Translations under genes and position numbers: made by a program | From: Paraburkholderia sabiae | Lineage (GTDB): Bacteria; Pseudomonadota; Gammaproteobacteria; Burkholderiales; Burkholderiaceae | Length of the DNA stretch: 64,000 nt | Direction of reading: 5' to 3' | Assembly (NCBI RefSeq): GCF_030412785.1 | Contig: NZ_CP125295.1 | Location: 1,984,001 to 2,048,000 of the forward strand | Shown here: piece by piece, positions 34,052 to 41,065 of the stretch | Layout: each line of letters opens with the position of its first letter | Numbering within the stretch: position 1 is the first letter of the stretch | The notes under the pieces: model-generated | Database searches by the model: none | The model's input: only the letters and a program-made list of their open reading frames with translations | Told to the model about the DNA's origin: nothing

Positions 34052-35908
34052 TCAGCCTTGCGCGCTGCCGCGCACGTCGAACTCGACTTTCCAGCGCTCG
34101 TTCGTGCCGCGCGGAATCGCTTCGAGTTCGAGCGTGCCCGCTTCCGTCACGCGCGCGTGCAGCTTGACGGGCACGACTTCGCCGACGGTGCGGCCTTCGG
34201 CGGGCAGCGTCGCCTGGATTTCTTCGAGTTCCTGCAGTTCGTCGGGCGACCAGTAATCGAGCATCGTGCCGACCTGATCGAGCCGTCGCACCGACGAACC
34301 GAAGAAACGGAAATGCACCGGCTCACCGACGACAAGGCCGAACTCCTGTTCCGGCAGCGGCGCATCGGTGCCTTCTTCCATGCCGAACGGCGCGACGCAC
34401 AGCGCGGAAATGGGCGGCTCCATGCCGGGCACGGCGGGCATCGCCGATTCGATCGCCACGTAGTACGCGCGCGCCGTGCCGCCGCGAATCCGCACGCCGC
34501 GGCCGCGCTTCACGTAGCCGTAGTAAGCGGCGCCGCGCGCGACCGCGAGGTCGAGGTCCGCGCCTTCGAGCAGACGCGCCGGTTCGCCGCCATCGGTTGC
34601 GAGCCAGCTATTGAGCGTCGACATGATGCGCTCGACGAGCAGCGGCGACTTGAACACGCCTCCGTTGAACAGCACGGCTGTCGGATGCAGGAACGTCGTG
34701 TTCGCCTGGAGCGGCTGGCCGGACCCCTGCATGCCTTGCAGTTCGGCGAGCGCCGCGACCTGACGGCCGAGAAACGCGGCCAGATGGCGCGTGATGCCCG
34801 CGTCCTGCGCATACGGCAGACCGAGTTGCGTGAGACCGGCGCGCGTGCGGACGACGGGGCGCGCGGCTGCGTCGACTTGCGGGAAAAAACCTTCGAGAAT
34901 GGTCTGCGTAAGTTCGGCGCGCGTCAGTTCAGTGCGGATCGAGCCGCCGATCAGCTTCGAGCCACGGCTCGGCACGACGAGCGGCACGGTATCCGTCGAC
35001 GGATCGGACAGCAGCGTTTCCTTCGCGCCGCGGCAGGCGTAGGTGAGGGCGCGCAACTGCCACGGATCGGCCTGCGTGCCTTGCGACGCCAGCTTGCGCG
35101 CGACGACGTGCGCGAGCGCGAGGTCCATGTTGTCGCCGCCGAGCAGAATGTGTTCGCCGACCGCGACGCGATGCAGTTCGAGATTGCCTTCGCGCTCGAT
35201 CACCGCGATCAGCGAGAGGTCGGTCGTGCCGCCGCCCACGTCGACGACGAGAATGATGTCGCCGAGCTTGACCTGCTTGCGCCAGCCGCCCGTGCTCTTC
35301 TGGATCCAGCTATACAGCGCGGCCTGCGGTTCTTCGAGCAGCGTCATCTGACCGTAGCCGGCGGCGTTCGCGGCTTCCGCCGTGAGTTCGCGCGCGGCGG
35401 GATCGAACGACGCGGGAATCGTCACCGTGATTTCCTGCTGATCGAACGGCGCGTCGGGATGCGCGTGGTTCCACGCTTCGCGCAGGTGCGTCAGATAGCG
35501 CACCGAGCTTTCGAGCGGCGACACGCGCGTGACTTCGGGCGGCGCGTCGCTCGGCAGAATGGCCGCGCGACGGTCGACGCCGGGATGGCACAGCCAGCTT
35601 TTCGCGCTCGACACAAGCCGGATCGGCGTGCCCGCGCCCCGCGTGCGCGCCATTTCGCCGACGACGAACGTGCGTTCGCCCGTCCACGGCAGCGCGAGAT
35701 CGCCTGCCGTCAGCTCGCTTTCGTGCGGCAGATAGAGAAACGACGGCAGCAGATCGAGGTCTTCGAGCGCGCCGGGCGCTGTCAGTTGCGTAACGGGCAT
35801 CACCTGCTGCTCGGTTTTCTCGCCGTCGCTCGCAGTGAGGTCGACGTAGGACAGCGCGCAGTGCGTCGTGCCCAGATCGATGCCGATCGAATAGCGCGCG
35901 TCGCTCAT
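34052..35908 (-). CDS. Hsp70-family protein, short form
   Basis: This 618-residue protein opens MSDARYSIGIDLGTTHCALSYV (phosphate-1) and carries DIILVVDVGGGTTDLSLIAV (phosphate-2) and VLFNGGVFKSPLL. The substrate domain is shortened and divergent and ends FDVRGSAQG, so it is unlikely to be a housekeeping DnaK. Its start overlaps the stop of the DUF2760 gene by 4 bp, and the long Hsp70 follows after 14 bp, indicating one operon of three genes. Confidence 0.92.
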   Translation of the reverse strand: MSDARYSIGIDLGTTHCALSYVDLTASDGEKTEQQVMPVTQLTAPGALEDLDLLPSFLYLPHESELTAGDLALPWTGERTFVVGEMARTRGAGTPIRLVSSAKSWLCHPGVDRRAAILPSDAPPEVTRVSPLESSVRYLTHLREAWNHAHPDAPFDQQEITVTIPASFDPAARELTAEAANAAGYGQMTLLEEPQAALYSWIQKSTGGWRKQVKLGDIILVVDVGGGTTDLSLIAVIEREGNLELHRVAVGEHILLGGDNMDLALAHVVARKLASQGTQADPWQLRALTYACRGAKETLLSDPSTDTVPLVVPSRGSKLIGGSIRTELTRAELTQTILEGFFPQVDAAARPVVRTRAGLTQLGLPYAQDAGITRHLAAFLGRQVAALAELQGMQGSGQPLQANTTFLHPTAVLFNGGVFKSPLLVERIMSTLNSWLATDGGEPARLLEGADLDLAVARGAAYYGYVKRGRGVRIRGGTARAYYVAIESAMPAVPGMEPPISALCVAPFGMEEGTDAPLPEQEFGLVVGEPVHFRFFGSSVRRLDQVGTMLDYWSPDELQELEEIQATLPAEGRTVGEVVPVKLHARVTEAGTLELEAIPRGTNERWKVEFDVRGSAQG

Positions 35909-36507
35909 AGCTCCACCTCCGCAGGCGCGAGCACGGTGGCGTCGTGGCTCGGCGTGAGCTTCGGCAGACGCACCTCGGCGACGCGCCAGCCGCGATGGCT
36001 GATGCTGCCCGAAAACGGCGCCTTGCCGACGACGTTGCCCGTCAGACGGATGGCCGTCGCGTCGAAACCTTCGTTGATCGTGACGCGGCTGCCTTCGGCT
36101 TCGTCGCGCACCGGCTTGATCGTGAAGTGCTCGCGCAGCGTTGTACGGCAGCCTTCATGGACGAGGCGCGCGGCCGCGCCGATGTCGGCGTCCGAATACT
36201 TCGCGATGTCTTCTTCGACGAAATCGATGAAACGTGCATCGCGCTGAAGCAGGCCGAGCAGTTGCAGCGCGGCTTCGGGCGTGGCTTCCTTGATGACGAC
36301 GGGCGCGGGTGCCGGCGCGGGCTTAGCTACAGGTGCGGCGGCGGGCGCCGGTGCTGGAGCGGGTGCCGGCGAAGGCGCCGGAGAGGGCGCGGCCCCGCTG
36401 CGCAGGCGCAGCACGCTCGCGGCGAAGTCGCGATCGCCCAGAATGCTGAAAAACGTGCCGAAGGCAAGCGACAGCCTGCCCAGCAACGAAACGTTCGGTT
36501 CGGTCAT
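35905..36507 (-). CDS. DUF2760 protein, first gene of Hsp70 operon
   Basis: This 200-residue protein starts at ATG 36507 (MTEPNVSLLGRLSLAFGTFF). Residues 45-80 are a Pro/Ala linker (PAPSPAPAPAPAPAAAP), and the C-terminal DUF2760 domain follows (LQLLGLLQRDARFIDFVEED through LTPSHDATVLAPAEVEL). It overlaps the short Hsp70 gene by 4 bp (ATGA). DUF2760 is known mainly from this conserved Hsp70 neighbourhood; it may be a co-chaperone or substrate adaptor, which is inference. Confidence 0.85.
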   Translation of the reverse strand: MTEPNVSLLGRLSLAFGTFFSILGDRDFAASVLRLRSGAAPSPAPSPAPAPAPAPAAAPVAKPAPAPAPVVIKEATPEAALQLLGLLQRDARFIDFVEEDIAKYSDADIGAAARLVHEGCRTTLREHFTIKPVRDEAEGSRVTINEGFDATAIRLTGNVVGKAPFSGSISHRGWRVAEVRLPKLTPSHDATVLAPAEVEL

Positions 36508-36862
36508 GAAAGATCGCTCCTGATTCTTTGGATACTGCCGCGCCGCGCGTGTATCGCGCGGCCGCGTGGGATTCTGCCGTTCGGGACGGATGCGCCTGGC
36601 GCTCCCAAATGGGGTTGCCAGCGGGGCTGCCGTCATCCGTCAAAACCCGTATTTTGCCTTGTTGTGAGCCATCGCCGGTTCAGAGTCTGGTTCTGAGTCT
36701 GATTCCTGCGCAAGATTGGCGGCCGGATTTTACGTCCTCAAGTAAGAATCAGCGGCATGGCGCTGTCATTTTTTTCGGCGAGGATAATGGTTCTCCCGCG
36801 TGCGAACGATGCGCGCCGGGTTTGCCACGCTGCACCTTCAACCGATTGTCCGGAGGAAAGCC
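36508..36862. other. Divergent intergenic region, 355 bp
   Basis: No gene is visible. It must hold promoters for the Hsp70 operon (minus) and the DUF3597 gene (plus). A CCCCATTT resembling a heat-shock sigma -10 is present on the minus strand at 36614-36607, but no matching -35 lies at the right distance. Confidence 0.5.
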
Positions 36863-37270
36863 ATGAGCATTTTCAGCACCATCCTCAGCAAGATCTTCCC
36901 GTCGAGCCATCCTGCCGTGCAGGCCGCGGCGCAGCCCGATGCGGCGCCAGCCGCGGATGCCGCGCCGGCGGAAGCGCCGGCTGACGCCGCGCCTGCCGCT
37001 GCATCGGCGGAGCCCGTCGATGTCGAGGCGATTCTGACGTCGCTTGCCGACCAGAATTCCGAGAAGCTGAACTGGCGCACGTCGATCGTCGATCTGATGA
37101 AACTGCTGGGGCTCGACAGCAGCCTCGCCGCGCGCAAGCAGCTCGCGGAGGAACTGCACTACAGCGGCGACACCAGCGATTCCGCGTCGATGAACATCTG
37201 GCTGCACAAGCAGGTGATGACGAAACTGGCCGAGAACGGCGGCAAGGTGCCGGACGATCTGAAGAACTGA
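36863..37270 (+). CDS. DUF3597 protein
   Basis: This 135-residue protein starts at ATG 36863 behind GGAGGAAAG. The N-terminal MSIFSTILSKIFPSSHP is followed by an Ala/Pro linker (to about 55) and a helical DUF3597 domain: ILTSLADQNSEKLNWRTSIV, then DLMKLLGLDSSLAARKQLAE and ELHYSGDTSDSASMNIWLHK. The family has a LysM-like/helical fold solved structurally but no assigned role. It is divergent from the Hsp70 operon. Confidence 0.85.
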   Translation: MSIFSTILSKIFPSSHPAVQAAAQPDAAPAADAAPAEAPADAAPAAASAEPVDVEAILTSLADQNSEKLNWRTSIVDLMKLLGLDSSLAARKQLAEELHYSGDTSDSASMNIWLHKQVMTKLAENGGKVPDDLKN

Positions 37271-37340
37271 GGCGTCGGTTCTTTCCTTGCGGCAGCACGC
37301 GTAGAGCCGTGGGTATGCGACTTGCGACGGCGCGAGCACC

Positions 37341-38240
37341 ATGAAACTCGCCACGTTCAATATCAACGGCATCCGCTCGCGTCTGCCCGCCTTGCTTGCC
37401 TGGCTCGAGCGGGAAGCGCCCGATGTCGTGTGCCTTCAGGAGTTGAAGGCGCCCGACTCGGGCTTCCCGGAAGCCGACATCAACCGCGCCGGCTATGGCG
37501 CGATCCGGCATGGACAGGTGTCGTGGAACGGCGTCGCGATTCTCGCCAAAGACGCGCAGCCGGTCGAAACCCGGCGCGGTCTGCCCGGCGATCCCGACGA
37601 TACGCATAGCCGTTACATCGAGGCCGCCGTCAATGGCGTGCTGGTCGGCTGCCTGTATCTGCCGAACGGCAATCCGCAGCCGGGTCCGAAGTTCGACTAC
37701 AAGCTCGCGTGGTTCGAGCGGCTGATCGCCTATGCGAAACAACTGCTCGACAGCGGTCATCCCGTCGTGCTGGCGGGCGATTACAACGTCGTGCCTACCG
37801 ATTTCGATATCTACAATCCGCGCTCGTGGCTCAAGGACGCGTTGCTGCAACCAGAAAGCCGTGCGTGCTATGCGCGGCTGCTCGAACAAGGCTGGACGGA
37901 TGCGTTGCGCACGCGCTTTCCCGACGAGCAGGTCTACACGTTCTGGGATTATTTCCGGCAGCACTGGGAGCGCAATTCGGGTTTGCGTATCGACCATCTG
38001 CTGTTGAACAAGCCCGTCGCGGCCATGATGCGCGACGCGGGCGTCGACCGATGGGTGAGAGGCGAGCCGCATGCAAGCGATCATGCGCCGGCCTGGGTCG
38101 TGCTCGATCTCGAAGGCGCCGCGGATAGCACGAAGAAAACTGCAGTGAAGAAAACTGCGTTGGGGAGCACGGCGGCTGCAAAAAAGAGCACTGCGCGATC
38201 GACGCAGGCCACGCCTTCAAAGAAGAAAACCGGAAAATAA
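37341..38240 (+). CDS. xth: Exodeoxyribonuclease III / AP endonuclease
   Basis: This 299-residue protein has an endonuclease/exonuclease/phosphatase fold: KLATFNINGIRSRLPALLAW, the catalytic Glu in CLQELKAPDSGF, the active-site AGDYNVVPTDFD, LRIDHLLLN, and a final SDHAPAWVVLDL. It cleaves at abasic sites and removes 3' blocks. The core ends at about residue 258. The remaining 40 or so residues are a Lys/Ala/Thr-rich tail (KKTAVKKTALGSTAAAKKST ...) like histone H1, possibly aiding DNA binding. It stands alone, 70 bp after the DUF3597 gene. Confidence 0.93.
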   Translation: MKLATFNINGIRSRLPALLAWLEREAPDVVCLQELKAPDSGFPEADINRAGYGAIRHGQVSWNGVAILAKDAQPVETRRGLPGDPDDTHSRYIEAAVNGVLVGCLYLPNGNPQPGPKFDYKLAWFERLIAYAKQLLDSGHPVVLAGDYNVVPTDFDIYNPRSWLKDALLQPESRACYARLLEQGWTDALRTRFPDEQVYTFWDYFRQHWERNSGLRIDHLLLNKPVAAMMRDAGVDRWVRGEPHASDHAPAWVVLDLEGAADSTKKTAVKKTALGSTAAAKKSTARSTQATPSKKKTGK

Positions 38241-38271
38241 CTTCACGTCCGGTCCAACGCCTCAGCAACGC

Positions 38272-39213
38272 TCATTCGTGAAACATCGGCAACACGTCGG
38301 AGGCCAGTTCTTCCATCACCTCGCGCACGGGCCGCTCCGAACCCAGATTCAGCGTCACATGATGCGTGCCCGTTTCGCGCATCTCGTCGAACAGCGCGAG
38401 CAACGCATGCCGTCCCGCGCGATAACCGAGCGATAGCGGCGTCGCCGGCTCGTGCGGATCGTCGCTCAGATCGAGCCGCATCGCGACGCCGAACGCGCGA
38501 AACGCAGGCGTCGGCAGACGATCGACGGCTGCGCGCCACATGCTGTGTCGCGAGCGTTGCGTTTCCGGTTCGCGGTGATAGGTCATCCAGCCGATCGAAT
38601 GCCGTGCGATCCAGTCGACGCTCTGACCGCCCGACCCGACAGCGAGCATCGGCACAGGCGAGGGTGGCTGTGGCAGCAGCATGAATTCCGGTGCACCTTC
38701 GGGCCGCCGGTCCGGTATCACTTGCGGCACTTCACCCAGTGCAGCCGCAACCGTCTCCCAATGCATGCGATACAGTTCGCGCCGCTCTTCTGCATCGCGT
38801 CCGAACGCGGCGTACTCGGGTGGCCGGTCGCCCGAACCGAGGCCCAGGATGAAGCGGCCATTCGACAGCGTCTGCACAGAACCCGCACCCTTCGCAATAT
38901 GCATTGGATGTCGCAGCGTCAGCACGATCGCGCCGCTCGCGAGTGCAATCTGGTGCGTATGCGATGCAAGCGCACCGAGCAGCACCCAGGGGTCGAGATG
39001 CCCGACGGGGTCCGGATAGTCGGCACTATTCAGCGGCACGTCGCGCACCCACAGCGCGCGAAAGCCGAGCGTATCGGCGAGTGCGGCGAGCGCGACCTGC
39101 TCGCGAAAGTCCGCGACGATCGTGCCCGCACGCAGCAGCGGCAGTGTCAGCCCGATCGACAGACGCCCTTCAGAAAATACCCGGCGACGGATGGTGAAGT
39201 CGGCAGTGGTCAT
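38272..39213 (-). CDS. LLM-class flavin-dependent oxidoreductase
   Basis: This 313-residue protein is a luciferase-like TIM barrel: FRALWVRDVPLNSADYPDPV, PWVLLGALASHTHQIALASG, NGRFILGLGSGDRPPEYAAF, and PMLAVGSGGQSVDWIARHSI. It belongs to the F420/FMN-dependent monooxygenase-type group; the cofactor in a proteobacterium would be FMN. The reaction is unknown. It is convergent with exonuclease III (31-bp gap). Confidence 0.87.
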   Translation of the reverse strand: MTTADFTIRRRVFSEGRLSIGLTLPLLRAGTIVADFREQVALAALADTLGFRALWVRDVPLNSADYPDPVGHLDPWVLLGALASHTHQIALASGAIVLTLRHPMHIAKGAGSVQTLSNGRFILGLGSGDRPPEYAAFGRDAEERRELYRMHWETVAAALGEVPQVIPDRRPEGAPEFMLLPQPPSPVPMLAVGSGGQSVDWIARHSIGWMTYHREPETQRSRHSMWRAAVDRLPTPAFRAFGVAMRLDLSDDPHEPATPLSLGYRAGRHALLALFDEMRETGTHHVTLNLGSERPVREVMEELASDVLPMFHE

Positions 39214-39509
39214 CGGCGGTGCGCCGCGTTACGCGATGCCATGCGCAGGCGGCAATTGGGAGGAAACCGATCCTAGCATCGCACGGCGAATCCCACCGAC
39301 GAGTGGGCGAAGTAACCCTGAAACCCGCATGGACAAAGGCTTGCGCGCGTGCCAGCAGGATTTTCCCATTGTTCGAAATTTGGGAACTGTGATTTCAGTC
39401 TATGAGCATAGAAATTCGATAGGTCTCGTCTACACTGACTCTCAATCGACGCCGCACCAAAACATCGGTTGCGACGCTTCCCTGATTCGACATTCTCTGG
39501 AGTTTCATC

Positions 39510-39791
39510 ATGAAGACCCGTCTTATCGCAGCCTTGCTCGTCGCCGTGTCCGCCGCTGTTGCCGCTCCCGCCTTCGCTTCGGGTTATGGCCCGGCACCTT
39601 TCTATCGTCCGTCCGTCGGCGCCCCCGCATCGCAACGCGGCGTCAGCGCGCAGACGGTTGCCGCCGAGCACAACGCTGCGACTGCTAATGCAAACGATGC
39701 CGTCGGTGGCGTGATCGGAGCATCGTCGGAGTCGGGCGGCCGTCAACCGGCGCAAGACGCTCGCGACGTCAACGTGTTCAAGGGTCATTGA
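39510..39791 (+). CDS. Small secreted protein (DUF4148-like)
   Basis: This 93-residue protein has a signal peptide (cleavage near AFA-SGYGPA). A mature part rich in Ala/Asn/Gly follows: PASQRGVSAQTVAAEHNAAT, then GVIGASSESGGRQPAQDARD. The general look matches short Burkholderia exported proteins; the DUF4148 match is weak. No regulatory box of the A-F type lies upstream. Confidence 0.7.
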   Translation: MKTRLIAALLVAVSAAVAAPAFASGYGPAPFYRPSVGAPASQRGVSAQTVAAEHNAATANANDAVGGVIGASSESGGRQPAQDARDVNVFKGH

Positions 39792-39851
39792 TCCCTGCGC
39801 GCGGCAGGCCGATTTTTTGCCGCGCGAATGAATGTGGCAGGAGTTGAACCC

Positions 39852-40160
39852 ATGAGAGCATTTTTCGAAGGACTGGTGTTGCTGGTGGCAGTAGTCGTGT
39901 ACTTTCTGCCCGCCATCGTCGCCGACGCACGTGAGCGCGAAGACGCGTTCGCACTGACCATCTTCAACGTGCTGTTCGGCTGGACGGTGATCGGCTGGAT
40001 TGCGGCGTTCGTGTGGGCGCGGCATCGCGTGAGCGACAAGCGCCTTGCGAATCTGGCGACGAACACGCGTCGATCGCTGGGACGCGTGACGATTGCGAAG
40101 ATCGTTGCACGCTCGCGCCGGGTGCGCGCGGCGCGGCGTCAGTCGACACTATCCGCGTAA
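39852..40160 (+). CDS. Superinfection-immunity-like two-TM protein
   Basis: This 102-residue protein starts at ATG 39852. TM1 (GLVLLVAVVVYFLPAIVAD) and TM2 (IFNVLFGWTVIGWIAAFVWA) flank a short charged loop with REREDAFALT. PAIVA and FNVLFGWTxxGW match the T4 Imm-like superinfection-immunity family, which is also common on bacterial chromosomes with no phage. A basic tail follows TM2. It lies 60 bp after the secreted gene and ends before a terminator. Confidence 0.75.
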   Translation: MRAFFEGLVLLVAVVVYFLPAIVADAREREDAFALTIFNVLFGWTVIGWIAAFVWARHRVSDKRLANLATNTRRSLGRVTIAKIVARSRRVRAARRQSTLSA

Positions 40161-40186
40161 GAAAGGGTTGATTCGTTTCGATGAAG

Positions 40187-40217
40187 CCGCCGGTCTGTAA
40201 AAGGCCGGCGGTTTTGT
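40187..40217 (+). terminator. Rho-independent terminator
   Basis: CCGCCGG (40187-40193) pairs with CCGGCGG (40205-40211), followed by TTTTGTT. It ends the 39.5-40.2 kb unit ahead of the convergent NUDIX gene. Confidence 0.75.
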
Positions 40218-40284
40218 TCTGGATTTCGGTTTATACGGACGACGAAGCAATCAAGGCGAAAGTGCGGCGAGGTCTGAAACCGGA

Positions 40285-40758
40285 TTACCACAACGCCGTC
40301 GTCCATCCTCGAAGGCGCACGTCGTGCAACGCTTCGCGCAGATTCTGCACGAACGCATCGGCGCGCTGATAACGGCTCTGCACACGCGGATCGTAGGTGC
40401 GCGTCAATGCGAGCACATCGACGATACCTCGCGTCGATACGCTCGTGTCGAGATCGGAAATATCGGTGACTTTGGCCCACGTGCAGCGCGTGATTTCGTT
40501 GCTGGCGATGGGCGTTTGCTGTTCGTCGACGTGAGCCGCGAACACGTGATGGCAGGTCCGCGTGCCCGCGAATTCGAACAGATACTGCATGCCGATCGCC
40601 TGAAGACGCGTTTCTTCCATCAGCTCGCGCACGGCGGCGGCTTCGAAGGTCTCGCCGGCGTCGGGTTTGCCGCCCGGCAACGACCAGCGCGAATTCGCCT
40701 TGCCGACCAGCAGAATGCGCGTGCCCATCCGGCACACGACAGTCGCACGTTGCTTCAC
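40285..40758 (-). CDS. NUDIX hydrolase
   Basis: This 157-residue protein starts with GTG at 40758 behind GGAAGAGA; the long frame upstream lacks NUDIX homology. The NUDIX box reads GGKPDAGETFEAAAVRELME followed by ET (Gx5Ex7REUxEExGU pattern, conservative). It would hydrolyse a nucleoside-diphosphate-linked compound; the substrate is unknown. It is convergent with the superinfection-immunity-like gene. Confidence 0.88.
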   Translation of the reverse strand: MKQRATVVCRMGTRILLVGKANSRWSLPGGKPDAGETFEAAAVRELMEETRLQAIGMQYLFEFAGTRTCHHVFAAHVDEQQTPIASNEITRCTWAKVTDISDLDTSVSTRGIVDVLALTRTYDPRVQSRYQRADAFVQNLREALHDVRLRGWTTALW

Positions 40759-41065
40759 AGTGTCTCTTCCATGTAGGGACGCGAAGGCAGGGTGAGCACG
40801 CCGCATGCCGCACGATCCAGTAGCGCTCTCAGTCGCCATACACCCATATTGTCCGCCGATGTTGGGTACGCGGCGTGACATCTTGATGACAGCGCACACG
40901 AAAATTGACCCAACGTTGTCATCTGCATCGGAGAACCTTGAACGCGACCACGCGCCGCCACGCATCACGTCATGCATTGGATGTGTTTCATGCGTCGTGA
41001 ATGCGAATACGGCGGCGTGCCTGCAACGGCCGGTCGAAGCGACCGGCGAGCGTCGAGGTGAATCG
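40759..41065. other. Divergent intergenic region, 307 bp
   Basis: No gene is supported. GTTGGGT (40861-40867) and ACCCAAC (40908-40914) form a wide inverted repeat, and CATC-TT-GATG lies between them. These may be regulatory sites for the protease/nuclease gene. Confidence 0.45.

Noticed and set aside
36607..36614. CCCCATTT on the minus strand as a heat-shock sigma-32 -10 for the Hsp70 operon
   Set aside because: No CTTGAA-like -35 at the required 13-15 bp spacing.
39852..40160. Prophage remnant marked by the superinfection-immunity-like gene
   Set aside because: No integrase, phage structural gene, att repeat or composition shift nearby; this family is common on bacterial chromosomes.
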